Source: Candidatus Omnitrophota bacterium (lineage in GTDB: Bacteria > Omnitrophota > Gorgyraeia > Gygaellales > Profunditerraquicolaceae). Taken from it: a DNA stretch of 13,956 nt. Location: contig JAHIZC010000223.1 in the NCBI GenBank assembly GCA_018814745.1, forward strand, positions 1-13,956. Direction: 5' to 3'. A program made the position numbers and the translations under genes. Numbering within the stretch: the first letter of the stretch is position 1; each line of letters begins with the position of its first letter. The notes below the pieces were generated by a model that worked only from the letters and a program-made list of their open reading frames with translations, was not told where the DNA came from and did no database searches. Below are positions 1-6,394 of the stretch, piece after piece.

Positions 1-249
1 TGGAATAGGCAGGCAGAGACCTGCAATCAGTATCTACACAAAGGCAGTTCGTGTTTTATCGAGGGAAGGCTTCAATCCCGCAGTTGGGAGGATAATAGCG
101 GGCAGAAACGTAATGTAATTGAGGTCAGGGCAGAGCGCGTGCAGTTTTTGGGCGCTCCCCGCAATAAAGGGGCAGCACCGGTAACAGCCGAAGTATCTAC
201 TGAGTCGAATTGGTTAGAGGAAAGAGAGGAGCAAGTCAATGAGGGGTAA
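1..249 (+). CDS. ssb: Single-stranded DNA-binding protein, C-terminal part (5' end outside window)
   Basis: The frame is open from base 1 to a TAA at 247-249, giving 82 residues. It begins W-N-R-Q-A-E-T-C and continues through YLHKGSSCFIEGRL to VIEVRAERVQFLG, the last strands of the SSB OB fold. SSB coats single-stranded DNA during replication and repair. Its position just before rpsR and rplI is the common bacterial order (rpsF-ssb-rpsR-rplI). After the OB fold only about 35 residues remain, ending WLEEREEQVNEG. That tail is acidic but lacks the almost universal DDDIPF-like tip that recruits partner proteins, and neither other frame near the end supplies one. The final codons overlap the first rpsR start codon. 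Confidence 0.93.
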   Translation, partial: WNRQAETCNQYLHKGSSCFIEGRLQSRSWEDNSGQKRNVIEVRAERVQFLGAPRNKGAAPVTAEVSTESNWLEEREEQVNEG

Positions 250-264
250 ACCGATGAGGGGTAA
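239..264 (+). repeat. 15-bp tandem duplication at the ssb/rpsR junction
   Basis: The 11-mer ATGAGGGGTAA occurs at 239-249 and again at 254-264, offset by 15 bp, which keeps the reading frame. The first copy contains the ssb stop and one rpsR start; the second contains the alternative rpsR start. The S18 N-terminus accordingly reads MRGKP-MRGK. Confidence 0.85.
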
Positions 265-508
265 GTTAAAGCTGATCCGTAAGAAGCGCTTATCTCCTTT
301 TGGAGTAAGGAAGAAGACATGCCGGTTTTGCACGGATAAAGTAAAAAGTTTGGATTACAAAGAGGTGAAGAGGTTAGAGACTTTTGTTAACGATAGAGGT
401 AAAATAGTCTCAAGCCGGTTGACAGGCAATTGTGCCAGACACCAGAGGATGCTGGTGGAAACTATCAAGAAGGCAAGGTTTATTTCACTCCTGCCTTATA
501 CACGTTAA
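239..508 (+). CDS. rpsR: 30S ribosomal protein S18, zinc-binding (C+) form
   Basis: The 89-residue product matches S18: a basic N-terminus, then FGVRKKTCRFC, the DYKEVKRLETFVNDRGKIVSSRLTGNC core and a KKARFISLLPYTR end. S18 binds 16S rRNA on the platform of the small subunit. Cys28, Cys31, Cys65 and His68 form the metal-binding set of the C+ version, which many bacteria have lost. Two in-frame starts are possible. ATG 239 has AGGAG (227-231) at 7 nt and overlaps ssb by 11 nt. ATG 254 has GAGGGG (241-246) at 7 nt and lies just after the ssb stop. The longer form is listed, but the choice is open because a 15-bp duplication created the pair. rplI follows after 3 nt, so the two are surely co-transcribed. 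Confidence 0.96.
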   Translation: MRGKPMRGKLKLIRKKRLSPFGVRKKTCRFCTDKVKSLDYKEVKRLETFVNDRGKIVSSRLTGNCARHQRMLVETIKKARFISLLPYTR

Positions 509-511
509 GAG

Positions 512-955
512 ATGGAAATTATCCTAACACAAGACGTAGAAAAATTAGGTAAAGCGGGCAGCGTAATCAAGGTTAAGGACGGCTATGCAAGAAATTTTCT
601 TATCCCTAACAAATTGGCGATCCCCAAGACTAGCTCGAATATCAAAAGACTCGAGCAGGAAAGTCAACGCAAGCTTCAAGAGATGGAAAAAATAAAGAAA
701 GAATACCAGGAGCTCAAGGAAAAATTAGCCGGATTATCTTTGACTATCCCTGTATTGGCTCAAGAGGAAGATAAGCTCTACGCCAGTATTACTGCGCAAG
801 ACATTGCAGCGGCCTTGAAAGAGGAAAATTATGAGATAGATAAGGGTTCTATTATGCTAACTGAACCAATAAAGGCTCTGGGGATCTATGAGGTTGAGAT
901 TAAGCTGTATCCTGAGATCATTGCAAAAGTGAAGGTTTGGATTGTTAAAAAATAA
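512..955 (+). CDS. rplI: 50S ribosomal protein L9
   Basis: The 147-residue product has the usual L9 length and architecture. The N-terminal rRNA-binding domain (about residues 1-50) carries MEIILTQDVEKLGKAG and the glycine-rich VKDGYARNFLIP loop. A long charged connecting helix (about 52-76) follows, then the C-terminal domain. L9 binds 23S rRNA near the L1 stalk and affects reading-frame maintenance. It starts 3 nt after the rpsR stop, with no strong Shine-Dalgarno sequence, so translation is probably coupled to rpsR. Its TAA stop (953-955) coincides with the left edge of the hairpin element described next, and that element may supply the stop codon. Confidence 0.97.
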   Translation: MEIILTQDVEKLGKAGSVIKVKDGYARNFLIPNKLAIPKTSSNIKRLEQESQRKLQEMEKIKKEYQELKEKLAGLSLTIPVLAQEEDKLYASITAQDIAAALKEENYEIDKGSIMLTEPIKALGIYEVEIKLYPEIIAKVKVWIVKK

Positions 956-959
956 GTGA

Positions 960-1015
960 GGACATAAGTTATGGATAATTATATTAAGAATATATTTGAC
1001 GTAACTTATTTGTCC
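960..1015 (+). repeat. Left-end hairpin of the dnaB-side element
   Basis: The arm GGACATAAGTTATG (960-973) pairs with CGTAACTTATTTGTCC (1000-1015). There are 14 base pairs including one G-T wobble, with a 2-nt TT bulge on the 3' arm and a 26-nt AT-rich loop. Confidence 0.75.
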
Positions 1016-1021
1016 GAACTT

Positions 1022-1059
1022 ATCCCCCCTTCTTGCTTTCGCAAGAAAGCAGGGGGGAT
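1022..1059 (+). repeat. GC-clamped hairpin with two alternative inner stems
   Basis: The outer stem ATCCCCCC (1022-1029) pairs with GGGGGGAT (1052-1059). Inside, TGCTTTC (1034-1040) pairs with GAAAGCA (1045-1051) around a GCAA tetraloop, leaving a 4-nt bulge on the 5' side. Alternatively TTCTTGC (1030-1036) pairs with GCAAGAA (1041-1047), leaving a 4-nt bulge on the 3' side. No T-run follows, so it is not a standard intrinsic terminator, though it could still hinder transcription or protect an RNA end. Confidence 0.75.
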
Positions 1060-1065
1060 TAATTC

Positions 1066-1107
1066 GCGCATATAACTTACGGAACAAAGTGACCGTAAGT
1101 TATGCGC
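1066..1107 (+). repeat. Right-end hairpin of the dnaB-side element
   Basis: GCGCATATAACTTACGG (1066-1082) pairs with CCGTAAGTTATGCGC (1093-1107). This is a 15-bp stem with a 2-nt bulge and a 10-nt loop. The right arm contains an ATG (1102) in frame with dnaB. Confidence 0.8.
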
Positions 1108-1116
1108 TCATTTAAC

Positions 1117-2451
1117 ATGCCCGAAATAGCGTTAGAGAAGATACCACCGCAGAACTTAGAAGCTGAGATGGCAGTGTTGGGCTCTATGTTGCTGGATGAG
1201 GAAGCAATTAGTACTGCCTGCGAATCCCTGGAGAGAGCTTCGTTTTATAAAGATTCCCACCAAAAAATCTTCGAGTCAATAGTCGGCCTTTTTAACGCCA
1301 ATAAACCAGTCGATCTGGTTACCTTGACCGATGCACTGAAAAAGGATGATGCCCTTGATGGTATCGGAGGGGCAAGTTACTTAACTGCTTTAGTCAATTC
1401 TGTTCCTACGGCGGCTAATATCGGCCATTATGTAAGCATTGTCAAAGAGAAGAGTATCCTTAGGACGCTGATTAATAACGCCACCAAGATAGTCTCGCTC
1501 TGTTATGAGAGTGATGGGAATGTCGATGAGGTGGTAGATAGTGCAGAGAAATTTATATTTGAAATCAGCGACAGGAGGAGCCAGGGTACCTACTCGCACA
1601 TGAAAGAGGTTATAAAAGACAGTATCGAGATGATAGATAAGCTTTATCAGAGGAAAGAACATGTTACAGGAGTACCTACCGGATATGTTGATTTTGATGT
1701 TAAGACAGCCGGTTTACAGTCTTCTGATTTAATCGTGGTCGCCGGCAGGCCCTCAATGGGAAAGAGTGCCTTTGCTATCGGTATAGCAGAATACGTGGGT
1801 GTAGTCGAGAAGATCCCTATAGCGCTCTTTAGTTTAGAGATGTCCAAAGAGCAGTTGGTACAAAGGATGCTCTGTGCGCATGCCCGGGTGGATGCACACA
1901 AGGTAAGGACCGGTTATCTGGCAACTTCCGATTGGCCGCGTCTGACTGCGGCAGCAGGAAAACTATCTGAAGCGCCGATATTCATAGATGATACTCCGGC
2001 AATTTCTGTAATGGAATTAAGGGCAAGAGCGCGTCGATTGAAAGCGCACCACGATATAAAAATGATCGTGTTGGATTATATGCAATTGATGCGAGGTTCA
2101 GCGAGGATGGAGAATAGACAGCAGGAGATCTCTGAGATTTCACGTTCTTTAAAGGCGCTGGCACGAGAATTACATATACCGGTTATGGCGATCAGCCAGT
2201 TATCCAGGGCTGTGGAGTCACGTACAGATCACCGGCCGCAGCTTTCTGACCTCAGGGAATCCGGAGCAATAGAGCAGGATGCGGATGTGGTAGTTTTGAT
2301 ATTAAGAGAAGAATATTATAATCCTACACCGGATAATCAAGGCAGGGCGGAAGTAATCATCGCCAAACAGCGCAACGGCCCGGTAGGATCAGTGTCGTTG
2401 ACCTTTATTAAGGAATATACCAGGTTCGAAAATATTGCAAGGATGGAATAA
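1117..2451 (+). CDS. dnaB: Replicative DNA helicase DnaB
   Basis: The 444-residue product is a full-length DnaB. The N-terminal domain carries PPQNLEAEMAVLGSML. The RecA-like domain has Walker A AGRPSMGKS (about residues 209-217), the SLEMSKEQL segment, the Walker B-like IVLDYMQLM and the conserved SQLSRAVE and QLSDLRESGAIEQDAD motifs. The hexamer unwinds the replication fork and recruits primase. An in-frame ATG at 1102 would add MRSFN, but it lies inside the right hairpin of the upstream element. ATG 1117 lies directly outside that element and gives the usual short lead-in to PPQNLEAE, so it is preferred. No Shine-Dalgarno sequence is visible for either. The stop overlaps the bamA start (TAATG). 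I see no intein or frameshift. Confidence 0.96.
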   Translation: MPEIALEKIPPQNLEAEMAVLGSMLLDEEAISTACESLERASFYKDSHQKIFESIVGLFNANKPVDLVTLTDALKKDDALDGIGGASYLTALVNSVPTAANIGHYVSIVKEKSILRTLINNATKIVSLCYESDGNVDEVVDSAEKFIFEISDRRSQGTYSHMKEVIKDSIEMIDKLYQRKEHVTGVPTGYVDFDVKTAGLQSSDLIVVAGRPSMGKSAFAIGIAEYVGVVEKIPIALFSLEMSKEQLVQRMLCAHARVDAHKVRTGYLATSDWPRLTAAAGKLSEAPIFIDDTPAISVMELRARARRLKAHHDIKMIVLDYMQLMRGSARMENRQQEISEISRSLKALARELHIPVMAISQLSRAVESRTDHRPQLSDLRESGAIEQDADVVVLILREEYYNPTPDNQGRAEVIIAKQRNGPVGSVSLTFIKEYTRFENIARME

Positions 2452-4790
2452 TGAAAAAACTATTTTCTCTAGTTCTGATATCTTGTATCATTCTGAATTT
2501 TAGCTTTGCTTTATTTGCCCAGGAAGAAGAAGCATCGGTGAAAGAATCTTTGACGGAAGTCAGATTAGTGACTGCGATAGAGGTCGAAGGAAATAAATTC
2601 ATCAGTACCAACAAAATCATCTCCAAGATGAAGACCCGCATCAGCAGCCCCTATCAGGAGAACATCGTCAGCGATGACTTAAAGCGTCTTTATCTCTTAG
2701 GTTTTTTTAGCGATATAAAGATCGATACGGAAGACTATAAAGAGGGAGTGAAGATTACAGTCAGGGTTGTAGAGAGGCCGATTATTGAGAAAGTCGAGCT
2801 TTCCGGCATCAGAAGGTTGACTGTCAGGCAGGAGAGCCTTAAAGAAGAATTAAAAACCAGGGAGAACCAGCATCTTGATTATCCCAGCCTGGCTGAAGAT
2901 GTACGCACGCTTAAGAAGATGTATGAGAAGAAGGGTTTTTCCGACGTGGTTATCAATCATCAGGTAGATATCGACAAAGAGACTAATAAAGCTAAGGTCA
3001 AATTTGTGGTCAGCGAAGGCAAGAAGGTGAGGATTAAAAATATCTTTGTCGAAGGAAATCTCAGTTTCCTCGATAAGCGAATCTTAAGATTAATCAAGAC
3101 CAAGAGAGCGTGGTGGTTGAATGCCGGGATATTAAAGGATGATCTATTAACGGAGGATATGGAGAGGATAAGGGCTTTTTACAGGAAAGAAGGATTTACT
3201 GACGTAGAGGTCGATTATGAAATAAAATCCGATGAACGAAAACCTTACTTACTCTACATTACCATAAAAATCAAAGAAGGTAAAAGATACCTCGTGGGGA
3301 ATGTCGCTATTCAGGGGAATAAGGATCTCTCTAGAGCTTTGATCCTAGCCAGGTTAGAATATTGTGTACCGGGTAAGGTCTTCAGTCAGGAAGCTTTAAA
3401 AGCAGATATCGCAAATATTCAGAGTCTTTATTTTGATAAAGGGTACATATCTAACCAGATAGAGGAAGCCACCTCCTTAAATTCCTATACCGGAAGAGTG
3501 GATATTGTTTACAATATCGCTGAGAATGAAATAGTATATGTGGATAAAATCAGGGTGGTGGGTAATGTGAAGACAAAGGATGTAGTTGTACGGAGGGAAT
3601 TAAGGATATACCCCGGAGACAGATTTGATGGGGATAAATTAAAGAGGAGCAAGGAGAGAATACAAAACTTAGGATTTTTTGAAGAAGTAGGTTACGATGC
3701 CAAAGATACGGGAGTGCCTAGTAAAAAAGATTTAATCGTTGAAGTTAAGGAGTCTAAAACCGGTGCTTTTAGTTTCGGCGGTGGGTACAGTACAGTCGAT
3801 CAATTTGTAGGTTTTATTGAAATCGAACAGAAGAACTTCGATTGGAAGAATTTTCCTTATTTTACCGGCGCCGGACAGGATTTGAGATTACGCGCATCAT
3901 TTGGATCAGTGAGCAGCGGGTTTGACCTGAGTTTTACCGATCCCTGGATCTTTGATTATCCGGTTTCATTCGGTTTCGATCTTTATAAGCGCCAGCATGA
4001 GCGCGAAGAAGATATTGGCTACGGATACGATCAGGATATCACCGGCGGAGATATACGCCTGGGGACAGAGGTGTCGGAATATGTAAGAGCGAATTTAAGT
4101 TATAGGTATGATAATATAAAAATAACCGATGTAGTGACAACAGCTTCCAGTGACCTGAAGAGTGAAGAGGGGGAGAATGTAATCAGCAGTTTAAGGCCGG
4201 GCATAACCTTTGATACCCGAGACAATGTATTTTATCCCAGAAAAGGCAATTTCCTAAGCAGTTCTTTTGAGTGGGCGGGTGGCCCTTTTGGAGGAGACAA
4301 AGAATTCTTGAAATATTTTGGCGCAGCTTCACAGTATTTTCCGTTATTCAAAAACTCTGCTTTAGAATTTAAGGCCAGGGTCGGCTTGGTGGAAGGGTAC
4401 AGCGATACTGAAAAAGTGCCGATTTATGAGAGGTTCTTTGCCGGCGGTGCTTCTACGGTGAGAGGCTACGAAGAAAGGTCCCTGGGCCCGATTGACCCTG
4501 CTTCCAAAGATCCTTTAGGCGGAGAGTCGATGCTCGTCGGTAATATTGAGTATACTCATCCGGTGTTAGATTTCTTGAAAGCAGCGGTCTTTTACGATAT
4601 CGGTAATGTTTGGGGTAAAATGAATGATATAGGTTCAGGTGGCCTGAAGTCAAGCGTGGGTCTAGGGTTTAGGATCAAGACGCCTATCGGCCCGATCAAG
4701 CTGGACTATGGAGTACCTTTAGATACAGCGCCCGGAGAGGAAGATACGAAAAGCGGAAAATTTCACTTTAGCGCAGGACACGCATTTTGA
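2451..4790 (+). CDS. bamA: Outer membrane protein assembly factor BamA
   Basis: The 779-residue protein has a signal peptide (about 1-23, MKKLFSLVLI... ending before QEEE). Five POTRA domains follow at about 39-110, 111-192, 193-278, 279-361 and 362-437, each with the small-residue/glycine signature such as VEGN, LSGI and VGN. An Omp85 beta-barrel runs from about 440 to the end, with the diagnostic VRGY motif (670-673) in the lid-lock loop and a C-terminal phenylalanine (HAF). BamA folds beta-barrel proteins into the outer membrane, so the organism should have one. It overlaps dnaB by 1 nt and precedes the periplasmic chaperone and lipid A genes, a classic grouping. No truncation is seen. Confidence 0.97.
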   Translation: MKKLFSLVLISCIILNFSFALFAQEEEASVKESLTEVRLVTAIEVEGNKFISTNKIISKMKTRISSPYQENIVSDDLKRLYLLGFFSDIKIDTEDYKEGVKITVRVVERPIIEKVELSGIRRLTVRQESLKEELKTRENQHLDYPSLAEDVRTLKKMYEKKGFSDVVINHQVDIDKETNKAKVKFVVSEGKKVRIKNIFVEGNLSFLDKRILRLIKTKRAWWLNAGILKDDLLTEDMERIRAFYRKEGFTDVEVDYEIKSDERKPYLLYITIKIKEGKRYLVGNVAIQGNKDLSRALILARLEYCVPGKVFSQEALKADIANIQSLYFDKGYISNQIEEATSLNSYTGRVDIVYNIAENEIVYVDKIRVVGNVKTKDVVVRRELRIYPGDRFDGDKLKRSKERIQNLGFFEEVGYDAKDTGVPSKKDLIVEVKESKTGAFSFGGGYSTVDQFVGFIEIEQKNFDWKNFPYFTGAGQDLRLRASFGSVSSGFDLSFTDPWIFDYPVSFGFDLYKRQHEREEDIGYGYDQDITGGDIRLGTEVSEYVRANLSYRYDNIKITDVVTTASSDLKSEEGENVISSLRPGITFDTRDNVFYPRKGNFLSSSFEWAGGPFGGDKEFLKYFGAASQYFPLFKNSALEFKARVGLVEGYSDTEKVPIYERFFAGGASTVRGYEERSLGPIDPASKDPLGGESMLVGNIEYTHPVLDFLKAAVFYDIGNVWGKMNDIGSGGLKSSVGLGFRIKTPIGPIKLDYGVPLDTAPGEEDTKSGKFHFSAGHAF

Positions 4791-4824
4791 GACTTAAGAC
4801 TAAAGACCAAAGACAAGAGACTAA
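4790..4824 (+). repeat. Five-copy degenerate heptamer array before skp
   Basis: Five consecutive 7-mers in exact register begin at the last base of the bamA stop: AGACTTA, AGACTAA, AGACCAA, AGACAAG, AGACTAA. The consensus is AGACTAA (reverse complement TTAGTCT). An A-tract and a strong GGAGGAG ribosome-binding site follow. Confidence 0.85.
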
Positions 4825-4841
4825 AAAAAAGGAGGAGTTAG

Positions 4842-5354
4842 ATGGCAAGAGTAACGAAGTTGGTAATTTTGGTTACATTTTTGAGTTTGGTTATGTTAGT
4901 TGGTGTATCAATGGCGGCGGAGAAATTTGCTTACGTTGATTTAAGTAAGATCTTTAGTGAATATGGCAAAACCAAAGACTTCGATAAGAGCCTGGGCGAG
5001 AAAGAAGAAATCTATACTAAGGAAAGAGAAACGAAGGTAGGCGAGATCAAAAAACTGCAGGATAAAATCAATTTATTGAGCGATCAAGAGAAGGAAGAAA
5101 AAAGATCAAGCTTAGAAGATAAGGCGAAAAGCCTGCAGGATTATGATAGGCAGCAGCAGACTGATTTACGTAAAGAACAAGATGAGAGGATGAAAGAATT
5201 GATGAAGGATATTGAAGGCGCAATCAGCAAGTACGCAAAGAAAGAAGGGTATTCTTTTGTCTTTAATGATCGGGTTTTAGTTTATCAGGATCAAGCATTC
5301 AATATAACTGATCAGATTGTAGATATTCTTAATAAGGGATATAAGAAGAGGTAA
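4842..5354 (+). CDS. skp: Periplasmic chaperone of the Skp/OmpH family
   Basis: The 170-residue protein has a signal peptide (about 1-25, cleavage after SMA) followed by FAYVDLSKIFSEYGKTKDF, the typical Skp/OmpH opening strand and helix. A long charged coiled-coil region (about 50-130) forms the tentacles, and the C-terminal YSFVFNDRVLVYQDQAFNITDQIV returns to the body strands. Skp trimers carry unfolded outer-membrane proteins across the periplasm to BamA, whose gene is directly upstream. The start is well supported by GGAGGAG at 4831-4837, 4 nt from the ATG. The TAA stop is followed at once by the lpxD ATG, so the two are translationally coupled. Confidence 0.92.
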   Translation: MARVTKLVILVTFLSLVMLVGVSMAAEKFAYVDLSKIFSEYGKTKDFDKSLGEKEEIYTKERETKVGEIKKLQDKINLLSDQEKEEKRSSLEDKAKSLQDYDRQQQTDLRKEQDERMKELMKDIEGAISKYAKKEGYSFVFNDRVLVYQDQAFNITDQIVDILNKGYKKR

Positions 5355-6392
5355 ATGCAGAAGAGCTTAAAGGAAATTGCTAAAATTATCGGAGGAGAAG
5401 TAGTTGGAGATGACAGTGTTGTAATCACCGGAGCCTCCGGGATTAAAGAGGCGTGTAAGGGAGAGATTACTTTTGTCGCTAATCCGAAATACTTTTCTCT
5501 AATAGAGAAAACACAGGCTTCAGCGATCGTCGCCCCCCTGGAAATCGAAAATTCCTCTAAACCGATTATTCGTATCGAGAATCCTTCCTTGGCATTCACG
5601 AAGATCATCTCTTCTTTTATGCCTAATGGCGTAATCCATCCTAAAGGAATTCACTCGAGGGCAGTGATCGGTAAAGATGTTGCCCTTGGAAAGAATGTGG
5701 CTATCGGGCCTTACGCGGTTATAGAAGATAATGTTGCTATCGGGGAAAATTCTATAATTTATTCCGGGTGCTATATTGGACACCACACCAAGATCGGAAG
5801 CGACAGTTTGATTTATTCTAATGTTTCTATTCGGGAGTATACCGCGATAGGTAAGAGGGTAATAATCCACAGCGGTACTGTTATTGGTTCGGATGGATTT
5901 GGTTTTGCAACGATTAAAGGCGGACATCATAAGATTCCTCAGGTGGGGATAGTGGAGATCGGCGATGACGTGGAGATCGGAGCTAATGTCACTATTGACC
6001 GTGCCCGTTTTGATAAGACAGTAATAGGCCGTGGTTGCAAGATTGATAATCTGGTGCAGATCGCTCATAATGTGGCAATCGGCGAAAATTGTATAATCGT
6101 TGCCCAGGTAGGAATTTCCGGAAGCACGACCTTAGGGAAGAACGTTACCCTTGCGGGCCAGGCAGGTTTAGTGGGGCATATTACCGTAGGGGACGAGGCA
6201 GTAGTAGGAGCTCAAGGGGGAGTGACTAAATCCATACCCCCCAAGACGTTCGTATCGGGTTATCCTGCCAGGCCTCATGATCAGGCGATGCGGGTCCATG
6301 CCTGTACTAAGCATCTCCCCAAGTTATTCGAGACAGTCAAGAAGCTAGAGAAAAAAATAGCAGAGTTAGAAGAAAAATTAAAAATTAAATAA
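5355..6392 (+). CDS. lpxD: UDP-3-O-acylglucosamine N-acyltransferase LpxD
   Basis: The 345-residue product has the LpxD layout. An N-terminal uridine-binding domain (about 1-95) includes [22 protein letters not shown] left-handed beta-helix of hexapeptide repeats (about 100-300) follows, then a short C-terminal coiled helix ([14 protein letters not shown]). His238 in QIAHNVAIG aligns with the catalytic histidine of the family. The enzyme adds the second acyl chain, from acyl-ACP, to UDP-3-O-acyl-glucosamine in the third step of lipid A synthesis. Its order after bamA and skp is the same as in proteobacteria. The gene abuts skp with no gap and lies 2 nt before lpxC/fabZ. Confidence 0.97.
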   Translation: MQKSLKEIAKIIGGEVVGDDSVVITGASGIKEACKGEITFVANPKYFSLIEKTQASAIVAPLEIENSSKPIIRIENPSLAFTKIISSFMPNGVIHPKGIHSRAVIGKDVALGKNVAIGPYAVIEDNVAIGENSIIYSGCYIGHHTKIGSDSLIYSNVSIREYTAIGKRVIIHSGTVIGSDGFGFATIKGGHHKIPQVGIVEIGDDVEIGANVTIDRARFDKTVIGRGCKIDNLVQIAHNVAIGENCIIVAQVGISGSTTLGKNVTLAGQAGLVGHITVGDEAVVGAQGGVTKSIPPKTFVSGYPARPHDQAMRVHACTKHLPKLFETVKKLEKKIAELEEKLKIK

Positions 6393-6394
6393 TT

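Larger units (their letters stand above)
953..1114 (+). mobile_element. Non-coding hairpin element between rplI and dnaB (MITE/REP-like)
   Basis: This roughly 160-bp intergenic unit has imperfect terminal inverted repeats. The left end 956-974 and the reverse complement of the right end 1093-1111 match at 14 of 19 positions by hand alignment, sharing TGAG, CATAA, TTA and GG. Each end folds into its own hairpin (960-1015 and 1066-1107), with a GC-rich hairpin between them. The outer 20 bases at the left, and the right-end sequence from CCGTAAGT to GCTCATT, match the ends of the GIY-YIG cassette at 11938-12363. I infer a non-autonomous relative of that cassette. No target-site duplication is visible here; only TAA is shared by both flanks. 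Boundaries are uncertain by a few bases. Confidence 0.6.

Noticed and set aside
1102..1116. Upstream ATG giving DnaB five extra residues (MRSFN)
   Set aside because: It lies inside the right hairpin arm of the inserted element; ATG 1117 is directly outside the element and gives the standard DnaB start. It remains possible but is not preferred.
956..1116. CRISPR array or leader because of repeated palindromic segments
   Set aside because: The repeats are inverted hairpins of unequal spacing with no regular spacers and no cas genes nearby.
5520..6068. 182-codon minus-strand open frame opposite lpxD
   Set aside because: It is a shadow of the hexapeptide repeats of lpxD, whose plus-strand frame has clear family motifs.
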